In this document: positions 16,907-26,089 of the stretch, in pieces | Layout of the letters: each line of letters opens with the position of its first letter | Position numbering within the stretch: the stretch's first letter is position 1 | Assembly (NCBI RefSeq): GCF_001278755.1 | Contig: NZ_CP012601.1 | Coordinates: forward strand, 3,596,154-3,660,153 | Source: Bacillus sp. FJAT-22090 | GTDB taxonomy: Bacteria > Bacillota > Bacilli > Bacillales_A > Planococcaceae | DNA: 64,000 nt | Reading direction: 5' to 3' | The notes under the pieces: generated by a model | The model's input: the letters and a program-made list of their open reading frames with translations, nothing else | Database searches by the model: none | What the model was told of the DNA's origin: nothing | Program-made: the position numbers and the translations under genes

Positions 16907-18751
16907 TTAATCCACAAGTTCTACGTTATAATCCCTAAACCAAATATGCAATTGAGCCAAATATGCTAATAACTGCGGACCAGACATTAACTGGCCGAAC
17001 CAAGGGACTTTAAAGGCATCTCCATTTGAATTTATTAAATCACTTAGTCGATGTGCATGAAAAAGTTCATGCAGTATGGAGTTTTTATCTAATAACTGTT
17101 CCTTTAGTAAGCTTTGAACTTTCTCCGAGTAAACAGGATTATGGGTTTTCGGATAAGGGCTCTTCTTTCTGTAAAGTACTTCGGTAGGAAGAATACCTTG
17201 AAATGCTTTCCTTAGAATACCTTTTTCTTGATTACCTACCATTTTATAATCCCATGGAATATTCCATGCATATTCCACTAAACGATGATCCGCAAAAGGA
17301 ACACGTACCTCTAAGCTTGCGCCCATGCTCATTCGATCTTTTCGGTCAAGTAACGTAGTCATAAACCAAGTCATATTCAGATAGAATAATTGTCTTCGTT
17401 TAGCTTCAATTTCTGTTTCACCATCCAATAATGGAGTTTCTATGAGTGTCGTATTATATACATTTTCTACATAGTCATCTATATTTAGTTTTTTGTGCCA
17501 GCTATCATTAAGTAAAGAATTCCGTTCATTTTTTGAACGTATCCAAGGGAAGACACTATCGGAATTGGCTACTTGATGAAACCAAGGATAGCCACCAAAG
17601 ATTTCGTCCGCACATTCGCCAGATAGGCCAACTGTAAAATCTTGTTTAATTTCTTTACAAAACCAGAGTAAAGAAGAATCAATATCGGCCATTCCTGGAA
17701 GATCTCGAACGTGTACAGCCTCTGTCAAATATTCAACGAGTTGGTTTTGACTAATTATGGAGTAGTGGTGAAGTGAACCGAGACTATTGGAGACTTTCTG
17801 GATCCATGGCCGGTCGTCACTTGGTTGAAATGCATTTCCTTGGAAGTGTTGTTGATTGTTTTCATAATCAATTGAGTAGGTGTGGAGAGGGGCCTTATTA
17901 TCATGTTTATATGCATTGGCTGCAATTGCAGTAATAATACTAGAGTCTATGCCACCTGAAAGAAACGTACAAAGAGGTACATCTGATACTAGTTGTCGCT
18001 CTACAGCATCAGTTACGAGGAAACGCACATTTTCTATCGTTTCATCTAAGGAATCCGTATGTTCTTTGCTTTCTACATTCCAATAGCGCCAAATACGATG
18101 TCCATTTTTTGAAAAGGTCATGGCATGTGCGGGACGTAATTCATTAATTCCTTCATATACACCTGATCCAGGAGTACGTGATGGTCCTAAACCAATTATT
18201 TCTGCCATGCCAACTCGAGTGATTTTCGTTGGAATATCTGGATGGGCAAGAAGTGCTTTTAATTCGGAGGCAAATAGTAATCCACCATTTCTTTCTGTGT
18301 AAAATAGGGGCTTAACTCCAAGTCGATCTCTTGCGATAAAAGCCTTTTGTTCTGTTTCATCCCATATTGCAAAAGCAAAAATTCCATTAAAATAATCAAC
18401 ACATTTTTCTTTCCATTCAATATAAGAAGTCAATAAAACCTCCGTATCTGAATGACCGGAAAAAGTATGGCCACGTTTCAACAGTTCCTTTCGAAGGTCT
18501 TCTGTATTATACAATTCCCCATTGTACGTAAGTGTATATTGGTTATGCTCATACGTTTTGACCATGGGTTGTTTTCCTCCAACAGGATCGACTACAGTTA
18601 ATCGCCGATGACCTAGTAACGTATGGGGACCAAACCATAAATTATTGTCATCTGGTCCTCGTCTACTTAGTGTTTCCGTCATTTTTTCGACAATAGGCAG
18701 CTCGTTTCGTAAGTCTTTATTAAAATGAATCCAACCAGTGATTCCACACAT
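16907..18751 (-). CDS. asnB: Asparagine synthase (glutamine-hydrolysing)
   Basis: 614 residues. Makes asparagine from aspartate, ATP and glutamine. Cys2 after the start Met is the glutaminase nucleophile (MCGITGW), with RRGPDD, NGELYN and SGHSDTEVLL completing the class II amidotransferase domain. The synthetase half has the PP-loop CTFLSGGIDSS and SGECADEIFGGYPWF, plus DRKDRMSMGASLEVRVPFAD. Full length. Bacilli carry several paralogues (asnB, asnH, asnO) and I cannot assign which from sequence alone, so the symbol is generic. It stands alone; the upstream ABC exporter genes have their own terminator. Confidence 0.93.
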   Translation of the reverse strand: MCGITGWIHFNKDLRNELPIVEKMTETLSRRGPDDNNLWFGPHTLLGHRRLTVVDPVGGKQPMVKTYEHNQYTLTYNGELYNTEDLRKELLKRGHTFSGHSDTEVLLTSYIEWKEKCVDYFNGIFAFAIWDETEQKAFIARDRLGVKPLFYTERNGGLLFASELKALLAHPDIPTKITRVGMAEIIGLGPSRTPGSGVYEGINELRPAHAMTFSKNGHRIWRYWNVESKEHTDSLDETIENVRFLVTDAVERQLVSDVPLCTFLSGGIDSSIITAIAANAYKHDNKAPLHTYSIDYENNQQHFQGNAFQPSDDRPWIQKVSNSLGSLHHYSIISQNQLVEYLTEAVHVRDLPGMADIDSSLLWFCKEIKQDFTVGLSGECADEIFGGYPWFHQVANSDSVFPWIRSKNERNSLLNDSWHKKLNIDDYVENVYNTTLIETPLLDGETEIEAKRRQLFYLNMTWFMTTLLDRKDRMSMGASLEVRVPFADHRLVEYAWNIPWDYKMVGNQEKGILRKAFQGILPTEVLYRKKSPYPKTHNPVYSEKVQSLLKEQLLDKNSILHELFHAHRLSDLINSNGDAFKVPWFGQLMSGPQLLAYLAQLHIWFRDYNVELVD

Positions 18752-18814
18752 TTATTCGCATCCCTTCTTTCATGAATTATTTTATGCAACAATTGCTCAA
18801 TTGAGCCAAAAAAA

Positions 18815-18846
18815 ATAATCGTAAAAGTAAAAACTTTTACGATTAT
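18815..18846 (-). terminator. Terminator of the yhaQP-like operon
   Basis: A 14-bp perfect stem ATAATCGTAAAAGT/ACTTTTACGATTAT followed on the minus strand by eight T residues. Confidence 0.88.
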
Positions 18847-18859
18847 AATCGAGGAAATA

Positions 18860-20095
18860 TCAAGTTGTAACTTTAAGTACTGTTTTAATTTTTTGAATGA
18901 TTCCACCAGAGCTATATGTTAGCACACTTCGTTTGTAGAAGGACAGGCTAAGTAAGAACATCAAAATAACTGTACCTATTAAAATAAGCATAGAGAGCAT
19001 TGGCTCGAATGAGGATATATCTGTAGCTCCTATTCGAAGTGGCATTACCATTCCCGCAGTAAATGGGATATAAGAAAATATCTTAATAATCAATGTATCA
19101 GGGCTATACAATCCTGATAACAGTACATAAAATCCAATAACTCCAAGCATCATTGCCGGCATCATTGCTTGGCTAGATTCTTCGACTTTCGATACAAGTG
19201 AACCAAGTAATGCTCCAATGATTAAGTAGAGTAACATTGTCAGTAATAAAAACAATACGGCATAACCAATAAATGAATACGATAATTCATTTACAATCTC
19301 TACAACGGTATCCCATTTTGAACCTCCGTCAATGACTAGAAACAATAGCCCTTGAACAAGTAAGAGTGCACTGATCTGTGTGAGTGCCAATAAAAATGTA
19401 CCCGTTAGCTTCGCCATAAAGTGAGTGGAAGGTTTAACACTTGCAAGTAAAACCTCTAATACACGTGACCCTTTTTCAGATGCCACATCTGTTGTAATCA
19501 TCGATAAAAAGCCTATTACAAAGGAATAAATTAAAAATCCAACAAGCATGGAAGCACCTATACCAGCTGCTTTTTCATCTTCACTTTTTCCTGTTGCAGA
19601 TTCATCTAAACTTTTCATCGAAATAACCGTTTCCGATTGAAGAATTTTTTCCGCTTGCTCCGCTGTTAAGTTAAGCTGTTGAACTTCATAAAGTTTTCCT
19701 GCGTACTGTAGTTGAGCAGATATGCTTTGCTGGTCGTTAAATGTGAGAGGTTCGAAAGTTGCGATTTCTGCTGCTAGTGATTGATCTTGATCTTTTATAA
19801 AAATAGCTGCATCAAAATCGCCGTCCACAACTTGTTTTTCTACATCTGCTATCTCTTCGGTCGGGAAAGTAAATTCAATATCATTACTTGATTGGAATAA
19901 AGTCTCGATATCCGATTCGGTTTCATTCAATAAAGCAACTTGCAACGGCTCATCTTGGAAAAATGCTTCCTTAATATCAGACCAAAACATGAACACACTA
20001 ATAACACCGACATATATAATAATTGAGATGATAAATGATTTTGCTTTGATTTTTTGTGTATATAACTGTTTGACGAGAAGCCAAAACTTAGACAT
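18860..20095 (-). CDS. yhaP: ABC transporter permease, YhaP/NatB type
   Basis: 411-residue membrane subunit of an ABC exporter. One N-terminal membrane segment, an extracytoplasmic domain of about 150 residues (containing LLNETESDIETLFQSSNDIE), then five or six C-terminal segments, the NatB/YhaP plan. I start at ATG 20095, which overlaps the end of the ATPase gene by 8 nt with GGTGG upstream, implying translational coupling. Relatives export Na+ or drugs; substrate here is not known. Confidence 0.88.
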   Translation of the reverse strand: MSKFWLLVKQLYTQKIKAKSFIISIIIYVGVISVFMFWSDIKEAFFQDEPLQVALLNETESDIETLFQSSNDIEFTFPTEEIADVEKQVVDGDFDAAIFIKDQDQSLAAEIATFEPLTFNDQQSISAQLQYAGKLYEVQQLNLTAEQAEKILQSETVISMKSLDESATGKSEDEKAAGIGASMLVGFLIYSFVIGFLSMITTDVASEKGSRVLEVLLASVKPSTHFMAKLTGTFLLALTQISALLLVQGLLFLVIDGGSKWDTVVEIVNELSYSFIGYAVLFLLLTMLLYLIIGALLGSLVSKVEESSQAMMPAMMLGVIGFYVLLSGLYSPDTLIIKIFSYIPFTAGMVMPLRIGATDISSFEPMLSMLILIGTVILMFLLSLSFYKRSVLTYSSGGIIQKIKTVLKVTT

Positions 20096-20987
20096 GTGTT
20101 CCACCAACCTTATCTTTGAAAATTTCATCTAAGGATAAATAATCTAAACTGAACTTCTCTATATACTTCCCATTTGAAACAAAGTCAAAAATGGATTGAG
20201 CATACGATTCGTCTTCTAAAGTAAGTGTATACTGCTCTTTTCCAACATGAATATCTTTTACGCCATTTATACTAGCCAGTACTTCTTTTGGAATATCTGA
20301 CCGAATCATTAGCTTTGTCTTTCCATATTGTTTTTTCAAATCTAACAAACTACCAGCAAACAAAGAGACACCACGCTTTAATAGACAAAGATGATCACAA
20401 AGCTCCTCCACATTTTCCATCTGATGACTAGAGAACAAAATAGTTGTCCCTTTGTCCTTTAATTCCAAAATTGCACCTTTCAATAAATCCTTATTAACAG
20501 GGTCTAAACCACTAAACGGTTCATCCAAAATAAGAAATTCTGGTTGATGAATAAAGCTTGCAATCAGTTGGACCTTCTGTTGATTTCCTTTGGACAAAGT
20601 CTCTGCTTTTGCTTTTCTTTTATCTTCTAGATCAAAACGCTTAATCCAGTAATCTACCTCTTTATGTAGGTCTTTTCGATGTTTCCCTCTTAATTCACCG
20701 AAGAAATAAAGTTGCTCATCTACTTTCATAGTAGGGAATATACCGCGTTCTTCAGGCAAATATCCTAGAACATTTCGATCGATGGCATTAATATTTTTTC
20801 CATCCCAAGTAATAGAGCCTTCGGTTGTTTCTTGAAGGTCTAAAATCATACGAAACGTAGTTGTTTTACCTGCACCATTTTGGCCAATTAAACCAAATAT
20901 CTCTCCTTTTTCAATTTCGAAAGAGAGATTATCAACGGCCACAAAGTCTTGATATCTTTTCGTTACTTGATTGATAGATAGTGTCAT
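20088..20987 (-). CDS. yhaQ: ABC transporter ATP-binding protein, YhaQ type
   Basis: 299 residues. Walker A GQNGAGKTT, signature LSKGNQQKVQ, Walker B FLILDEPFSGLDP, H-loop FSSHQME, plus the C-terminal DUF4162-like domain typical of NatA/YhaQ. ATG 20987 is preceded by GGAG at a good distance; the longer frame to 21056 overlaps the divergent gene's upstream region and is rejected. Energises the YhaP permease encoded next. Confidence 0.9.
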   Translation of the reverse strand: MTLSINQVTKRYQDFVAVDNLSFEIEKGEIFGLIGQNGAGKTTTFRMILDLQETTEGSITWDGKNINAIDRNVLGYLPEERGIFPTMKVDEQLYFFGELRGKHRKDLHKEVDYWIKRFDLEDKRKAKAETLSKGNQQKVQLIASFIHQPEFLILDEPFSGLDPVNKDLLKGAILELKDKGTTILFSSHQMENVEELCDHLCLLKRGVSLFAGSLLDLKKQYGKTKLMIRSDIPKEVLASINGVKDIHVGKEQYTLTLEDESYAQSIFDFVSNGKYIEKFSLDYLSLDEIFKDKVGGTHV

Positions 20988-21071
20988 ATACAGACTCCAT
21001 TCTCTAATTTTTTGTATCCTTTCATGTATACGTACTACATTTGGATAATGTTTCAATTTTTTTGTAACGTT

Positions 21072-21100
21072 TTTGTAAAAGCTACGTCAAATTCTATAAT
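21072..21100 (+). promoter_or_regulatory. Promoter of the stalk-domain protein gene
   Basis: TTTGTA (21072-21077), 17-bp spacer, TATAAT (21095-21100), followed by AAGGAGAG and ATG 21123. Confidence 0.6.
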
Positions 21101-21122
21101 ATGGAGTAAAAGGAGAGATTTG

Positions 21123-22034
21123 ATGAAAAAACTAAGCATATTTGCTGGAGTAATCCTATTAACCACCTTTCTATTTAATTACCCGGTCGTTAATGCAGAC
21201 ATGGAGAAAGTCAACCAGGATACAACGAACTTTATAAAGTCATCCGGAGTAATTAAAGATATCGTAAAAACGGATGACTTAGTTACCCTTACTGTTGAAA
21301 GTGAAGACAAAGAACCTATTATTACCAATTTTAAAGTTTCAAATGACACTCTTTTGTTTAATAGCGGAACAACAAAAGAAGTGAAAAAGGAATTTTTCCA
21401 AAAAGGGCAACGAATAGACGCGTATTATGATAAAAATAAGCCGATGCTTATGATATATCCAGCTCAAATTTCTCCAGAGCTAGTAATCGTGCATGACACT
21501 AAAAATTTTAGCTCAGTAAAAGTCGGGAAGTTCGATGAGCAATTCTTAAGTTCAGATAAAAAATTGAAACTTAAGATAGACAAAGAAACGGTTTTAGTAA
21601 ATGAACGTGGAGAAAAAGTTACGCAAAAGGATCTAAGAGGAAAAGAACTCATCGTATTTTATACGATAGAAACAAAAAGTATTCCAGCGCAAACTGTACC
21701 GAGTAAAATAGTAGCGATCAACTATCAGTCTCCTGAAATGAAAGAAGTTCAAAAAATCATCGAGAAAGATCATTTTATGCAAAATGGGACGAAAATGATT
21801 CCTCTTCGAAAAGTAGCGGAGCAGCTAGGATACAAAGTGAATTATCATCCAAAGCGTAATATCGTTTATTTAAAATTAGGAAACAGTTCAATTTCTATTA
21901 AGCGTGGAGAAGAGATGTATGGCTACAATCGAAGTCTTCGAAAATTTAAAGAAAAGCCAGTTGTTAAAGGCAATGAAACATACGTTTCTGAAGACATATT
22001 GGAAATACTTATTCTCGACAACCCATCCAACTGA
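21123..22034 (+). CDS. Secreted stalk-domain (copper amine oxidase N-like) protein, 3' end altered by IS
   Basis: 303 residues. Signal peptide (residues 1-24, VVNA end), an extracellular region with beta-rich segments, and a C-terminal copper-amine-oxidase-N/stalk domain (about 220-300: NGTKMIPLRKVAEQLGYKVN, then VVYLKL-like strands and YVSEDILEIL). Such domains are non-catalytic surface modules in Bacillales. The present stop codon TGA is the first three bases of the inserted IS. Removing the element and one AAC copy restores ...PSNSK-stop, so the native protein was two residues longer. Its original terminator stem is also split by the IS. Confidence 0.85.
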   Translation: MKKLSIFAGVILLTTFLFNYPVVNADMEKVNQDTTNFIKSSGVIKDIVKTDDLVTLTVESEDKEPIITNFKVSNDTLLFNSGTTKEVKKEFFQKGQRIDAYYDKNKPMLMIYPAQISPELVIVHDTKNFSSVKVGKFDEQFLSSDKKLKLKIDKETVLVNERGEKVTQKDLRGKELIVFYTIETKSIPAQTVPSKIVAINYQSPEMKEVQKIIEKDHFMQNGTKMIPLRKVAEQLGYKVNYHPKRNIVYLKLGNSSISIKRGEEMYGYNRSLRKFKEKPVVKGNETYVSEDILEILILDNPSN

Positions 22035-22040
22035 ACTGCT

Positions 22041-22073
22041 CCGTAAATGTTAGACATCAACTAACATTTACGG
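22041..22073 (+). promoter_or_regulatory. Left-end hairpin of the IS, upstream of orfA
   Basis: A 13-bp perfect stem CCGTAAATGTTAG/CTAACATTTACGG with a 7-nt loop, followed by GGTGTTTTT and the orfA ATG. The G run that could serve as ribosome site overlaps the 3' arm, so transcripts reading in from outside would fold it away or terminate; this would insulate transposase from host promoters. Confidence 0.7.
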
Positions 22074-22082
22074 GGTGTTTTT

Positions 22083-22610
22083 ATGTCTAAATATACAGTA
22101 GAAGTTAAATTAGAAGCGGTGGAACGCTATTTAACTGGAAACCAAAGCTATAAAACTATTGCAGAAAGCATTGGCGCAGCTAAATCTCAAGTCATTACTT
22201 GGGTAAAACTATTTGAAGCACAAGGTGAACATGGTTTTCAGAAAGACGACTATACAAGTTACTCATCAGCGTTTAAACTAGACGTACTCAATTTTATGAT
22301 CAAAACTGGTGCGTCTCTTCGAGAAACCGCAAGCACATTTAATATTTCTTCCCCTAGTACCGTGTATAAGTGGGAACAGTTGCTTAAGACAAAAGGAATG
22401 GACGCGCTTGAACCAAAGAAAAAGGGGCGTCCATCCATGAAAAAACAAACGAAGAAAATTATATCACCAACATCCACTCCAGCAGAAGACTCAGTCGAAG
22501 CTCTGCAAGCGAAAGTCGAGCGTTTAGAAATGGAAAATGCTTATTTAAAAAAGTTAAACGCTTTAGTTCAGACGCAGGAAAAATTACAAACAAAATCAAA
22601 GCGCAAGTAA
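22083..22610 (+). CDS. IS3 family transposase OrfA (helix-turn-helix)
   Basis: 175 residues. Two helix-turn-helix segments ([20 protein letters not shown] and [20 protein letters not shown]), a basic linker, and a C-terminal leucine-zipper-like coiled coil ([20 protein letters not shown]). It binds the IS ends. The heptamer A AAA AAG (22547-22553) near its 3' end is positioned in phase for -1 frameshifting into orfB. Confidence 0.93.
   Translation: MSKYTVEVKLEAVERYLTGNQSYKTIAESIGAAKSQVITWVKLFEAQGEHGFQKDDYTSYSSAFKLDVLNFMIKTGASLRETASTFNISSPSTVYKWEQLLKTKGMDALEPKKKGRPSMKKQTKKIISPTSTPAEDSVEALQAKVERLEMENAYLKKLNALVQTQEKLQTKSKRK
22547..22553 (+). other. Programmed -1 frameshift site A AAA AAG
   Basis: The heptamer is in the orfA zero phase, and the -1 frame is open from here through the whole of orfB, so slippage would make the OrfAB transposase. 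The same signal is used by many IS3 elements. Confidence 0.75.
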
Positions 22611-22639
22611 TTTTTGAACTAAAGGGACAATATGAGGTC

Positions 22640-23455
22640 GTGGATTTAGTTGAGGTCGCTGACATTCCACGCAGTACTTATTACTACTGGGAAAAACGAT
22701 TGGATCAAGTCGATAAATATGAAGCGGGAAAAGAAGCCATTAAGATCATTTATCACGAACATAAGGGTCGTTATGGTTACCGTCGCATCGCGAAAGAACT
22801 GCAGAAATACGGTTTTACTCATGATCCGAAGACCATCAACCGCTTGATGAATGAAATTGGTTTAAAATGTGAGGTCCGTATGAAGAAGTATCGCTCTTAT
22901 AAAGGAAACGTTGGGAAAATCGCTCCTAATGTACTACAACGTGATTTTAAGGCAGAGAAAATGAATCAAAAATGGGTAACAGACGTGACTGAATTCCATC
23001 TATTTGGAGAAAAACGTTATCTGTCACCTGTTCTTGATTTGTGTAATGGAGAAATTATCGCATATAAAGTCATGAATCGACCGGTCTACCAACTTGTAGG
23101 AGATATGTTAGACGAAGCTGTTCAGCGCCTCCAGCCAGGAGACGAAGTCATCCTTCATTCCGATCAAGGCTGGCATTATCAAATGAAAAAATATCAACAG
23201 ACATTACAAGCACATCAAATTACACAGAGTATGTCTCGTAAAGGGAACTGTTTAGATAACGCAGTCATTGAAAATTTCTTTGGTCTATTAAAGTCTGAAC
23301 TGCTTTATTTACAAGAGTTTGAGAGCATGGCGCATTTTGAAAAGGAATTAGAATTAGAAGAATATATGGATTATTATAATCACAAGCGAATGAAGGCAAA
23401 ATTAAAAGATCTGAGCCCGGTAGAATACCGAACACAGATCTTAGAAGCTGCCTAA
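22640..23455 (+). CDS. IS3 family transposase OrfB (DDE catalytic part)
   Basis: 271 residues from the first ATG, though the frame is open upstream to the slippage site, so it is probably expressed mainly as OrfAB. HTH_21-like segment [20 protein letters not shown], then the catalytic triad: Asp in WVTDVTEF, Asp in LHSDQGWHY and Glu in [10 protein letters not shown], the last two separated by exactly 35 residues. Intact and in full length. Confidence 0.95.
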   Translation: MDLVEVADIPRSTYYYWEKRLDQVDKYEAGKEAIKIIYHEHKGRYGYRRIAKELQKYGFTHDPKTINRLMNEIGLKCEVRMKKYRSYKGNVGKIAPNVLQRDFKAEKMNQKWVTDVTEFHLFGEKRYLSPVLDLCNGEIIAYKVMNRPVYQLVGDMLDEAVQRLQPGDEVILHSDQGWHYQMKKYQQTLQAHQITQSMSRKGNCLDNAVIENFFGLLKSELLYLQEFESMAHFEKELELEEYMDYYNHKRMKAKLKDLSPVEYRTQILEAA

Positions 23456-23520
23456 ATTATTTGTCTAACTTTATTGGGTCAGTTCAAACTCTAAATGAGG
23501 AGGATGGGCTTTTTTATATC

Positions 23521-24435
23521 CTAGTATAAAAATCTCCATAAATAGAAAGTTGCATAAGCTTCCCAGCCCTTCCATGCTTGAGCAAGCTGTAAAATCTCGT
23601 CTTTTGAAGGTTTCTGCTGAGAACCTGTTATATATTTGAGAGCATTATGAAGCCCCACATCGTCAATAGGAAATGCAGAAGGAAATCGCAAGCAGCGCAT
23701 TAGGACATAGTTAGCAGTCCATGGACCAATACCACGTATGCCAGTAAGTAATTTTTCTGCTTTTTTTATCTCTTTTGTTTCTAAAAGCATTTCTTTTGAA
23801 AGTAATCCCAAATCTATTAGATTTGCTACATCTATTAAGTATTCACATTTTTTTACCGTCATTTTTAAGTCTGCTAAATCTTTTATTGAAAGGTGCGAGA
23901 TATCCCGAGGCGAAGGGAACACCCAATACTGTATACCTTCGAACATAACTGATTGACCATACTGTTCGACTAATCGTCTCTTTAATGTATAAGCATAGGT
24001 TAAATTGATTTGTTGGCCTAATATACCCCAAACCATTGCTTCAAATAAATCTGGGATTCCCATAATACGTAGCCCATTAAATTTAGTAACAGCTTTTTGA
24101 AGAATAGGGTCCTTAATAGATAGCTCATAAAAGGTACTCATATCGGTTTTCAAATCAAACCATTCGATAATATATTCTGCTACTTGTTCGCGAGCTTTTA
24201 TACTCGGAGGTCTTGTATCTCCTAAAAAATCTACAACTAGTGAGTGGTCATCTCGTTCTTTAATTTCTATTAGAGTTGTATATTCACCTACAGTAATGGC
24301 TTTTCTAACCTTATCCACTTTAATAAGAAACAAGCACTCATTCGTAGACCTAGATAAATAGTGAAGGTTCTGCTTAAAAGAAAAATTTGATGGTGTATTT
24401 ATAATGATTTGCTCATCTTCTTCATTCCAAAACAT
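23521..24435 (-). CDS. alkA: DNA-3-methyladenine glycosylase II
   Basis: 304 residues. Removes alkylated purines from DNA. The helix-hairpin-helix LLTGIRGIGPWTANYVLMRC (about 225-245) is followed by the catalytic Asp in FPIDDVGL, the HhH-GPD arrangement of AlkA. N-terminal AlkA-type beta domain present. Starts at ATG 24435 behind GGGAGG. It is divergent from adaA-adaB, giving a compact adaptive-response cluster; joint control by methylated AdaA from the 124-bp shared region is likely. Confidence 0.92.
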   Translation of the reverse strand: MFWNEEDEQIIINTPSNFSFKQNLHYLSRSTNECLFLIKVDKVRKAITVGEYTTLIEIKERDDHSLVVDFLGDTRPPSIKAREQVAEYIIEWFDLKTDMSTFYELSIKDPILQKAVTKFNGLRIMGIPDLFEAMVWGILGQQINLTYAYTLKRRLVEQYGQSVMFEGIQYWVFPSPRDISHLSIKDLADLKMTVKKCEYLIDVANLIDLGLLSKEMLLETKEIKKAEKLLTGIRGIGPWTANYVLMRCLRFPSAFPIDDVGLHNALKYITGSQQKPSKDEILQLAQAWKGWEAYATFYLWRFLY

Positions 24436-24559
24436 ATGATTACCACCTCCCTGACTTTTATTTTATTATATACGGAAAAAGTTTCGTTATCTTGCTATTA
24501 CGACGTGACAATCAGCTTTTTTAAGAAAATAAAAGTATACTAAAAGTGGAGGTGATTTC

Positions 24560-25111
24560 ATGATTGACGAGCATTGGGAGGCAATTATTCAAAATAATTC
24601 AGCATATGATGATGTTTTCTTATACGCAGTCATATCGACAGGGATATTTTGTAGACCATCTTGCAAATCTCGAATTCCGAAAAAAGAAAATGTACGAATC
24701 TATACACAAGCTAATGAAGCAATTGAGGATGGTTATCGCCCATGTAAGCGTTGTAAGCCAACTGGTTTGCGACTGCCTGATGAGGAATGGATTGAACAGA
24801 TTACAGGATATGTAGATCAACACTTTCATGAACGGGTAACGTTGGCTCTTCTTGCAGATATAGGTCATGGAAGTCCCTTTCATTTACAAAAAACATTTAA
24901 AAAAGTATTGGGTATTTCCCCTTTAGAATATTTGCAACAAGTTAGAATTGCAAAAGCAAAAAAATTGCTAACGACTACTAATAAGTCACTTGGTAAAATA
25001 GGCGACGAGATAGGAATGTCCAATATTCCCTATTTCATTACACTATTTAAGAGAGTCACGGGATATACACCAATTCAATTTAGAAAAAAGGGGAACTGCT
25101 CAGATGAGTAA
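24560..25111 (+). CDS. adaA: Methylphosphotriester-DNA methyltransferase / transcription activator
   Basis: 183 residues. The Ada N-terminal zinc domain has Cys31, Cys35, Cys62 and Cys65 with the same spacing as E. coli Ada Cys38/42/69/72, so Cys31 is the expected methyl acceptor. The second half is an AraC-type double helix-turn-helix (VTLALLADIGHGSPFHLQKT and SLGKIGDEIGMSNIPYFITL). Methylation would turn it into an activator of its own operon and perhaps alkA. Overlaps adaB by 8 nt. Confidence 0.94.
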   Translation: MIDEHWEAIIQNNSAYDDVFLYAVISTGIFCRPSCKSRIPKKENVRIYTQANEAIEDGYRPCKRCKPTGLRLPDEEWIEQITGYVDQHFHERVTLALLADIGHGSPFHLQKTFKKVLGISPLEYLQQVRIAKAKKLLTTTNKSLGKIGDEIGMSNIPYFITLFKRVTGYTPIQFRKKGNCSDE

Positions 25112-25610
25112 ATTATATTGGATGTATTTCATCCATAACGAATGGAAATTTTATATTGCTGCAACAGAATCAGGGTTATGTTATGTAGGTTCACCAGATA
25201 AGTCATATGAAGAAATGGAAGTTTGGGTGAAGAAGCGCTTTCCAAAACATGAATTTGTAGAGAGTCATGAAGCTTTAACCTCATATACGAATGAAATTAA
25301 AGAGTATTTAGATGGACTGCGACGTGAATTTACATTCCCAATGGATCTAAAGGGTACTACATTTCAACTAGCTACTTGGGATGCTTTAAGAAAAATTCCT
25401 TATGGAGAAAAGAAATCGTATTCACAAATCGCTGAATTGATCAATAATCCTACCGCTATTCGAGCAGTTGGTACAGCAATTGCTGCTAATCCAGTCCTTA
25501 TTACTATTCCTTGCCACCGAGTAGTAGGAAAGAATGGGACATTAACGGGCTACAGAGGTGGATTAGAAATGAAAGAAAAACTATTAAAACTAGAAACCGG
25601 TGAAGCATAA
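25104..25610 (+). CDS. adaB: Methylated-DNA--protein-cysteine methyltransferase
   Basis: 168 residues. Repairs O6-methylguanine by moving the methyl group to its own Cys. Active site ITIPCHRVVG with Cys137; GKKSYSQIAELINNPTAIRA is the DNA-binding helix-turn-helix and GYRGGLEMKEKLL the C-terminal helix. N-terminal Ada-like domain present. Translationally coupled to adaA by an 8-nt overlap. Confidence 0.95.
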   Translation: MSKLYWMYFIHNEWKFYIAATESGLCYVGSPDKSYEEMEVWVKKRFPKHEFVESHEALTSYTNEIKEYLDGLRREFTFPMDLKGTTFQLATWDALRKIPYGEKKSYSQIAELINNPTAIRAVGTAIAANPVLITIPCHRVVGKNGTLTGYRGGLEMKEKLLKLETGEA

Positions 25611-26057
25611 ATGCAAACAAAGCGAATAAAAGAAGCATATCCAATAGATTTACTATTACTTGCAGATCCATCTGAAAAATTGGTGAAACAGTATGTGGAA
25701 CGTGGAGAATGCTATATAACGGAGCAAAATGGGAATACAATAGGGGTATATGTATTGCTTCCAACAAGACCTGAAACAGTAGAGCTTGTGAATGTAGCAG
25801 TAGCGGAGCAGCAACAGGGAAGGGGTATTGGAAAGTTACTTGTCCTAGATGCAATTGAGAGAGCAAAGCAACAAGGGTATAAAATAATGGAGATTGGGAC
25901 TGGAAACTCCAGTATTGGGCAGCTGGCTCTCTATCAAAAATGTGGATTTCGTATAACAGGTGTAGATAAAGACTTTTTCATTCTTCATTATGAAGAGGAG
26001 ATTATGGAAAATGGAATTGCTTGTGTAGATATGATTCGTCTAGCTAAGCAACTATAA
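25611..26057 (+). CDS. GNAT family N-acetyltransferase
   Basis: 148 residues starting at the base after the adaB stop, so it belongs to the ada operon. Acetyl-CoA binding motif A is VAVAEQQQGRGIGKLLVLDA (residues about 64-83), then YQKCGFRITG. Substrate unknown. A role in coping with alkylating agents is possible from context but not shown by the sequence. Confidence 0.88.
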   Translation: MQTKRIKEAYPIDLLLLADPSEKLVKQYVERGECYITEQNGNTIGVYVLLPTRPETVELVNVAVAEQQQGRGIGKLLVLDAIERAKQQGYKIMEIGTGNSSIGQLALYQKCGFRITGVDKDFFILHYEEEIMENGIACVDMIRLAKQL

Positions 26058-26058
26058 G

Positions 26059-26089
26059 AGAAGCTGTCCAAATAGGACAGCTTCTTTTT
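26059..26089. terminator. Bidirectional terminator
   Basis: Perfect 11-bp stem AGAAGCTGTCC/GGACAGCTTCT with a 5-nt loop and T run; separates the ada operon from convergent aroD. Confidence 0.92.

Larger units (their letters stand above)
22032..23486 (+). mobile_element. IS3 family (IS150 group) insertion sequence, intact
   Basis: 1455 bp from TGAACTG to CAGTTCA. Imperfect terminal inverted repeats match at 19 of 25 positions and share the inner GTTAGACA. A 3-bp target duplication AAC lies on both sides (22029-22031 and 23487-23489). It carries overlapping orfA and orfB with a conserved frameshift signal and a complete DDE triad, so it looks recent and potentially active. The left end has a large hairpin in front of orfA. 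Confidence 0.93.
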
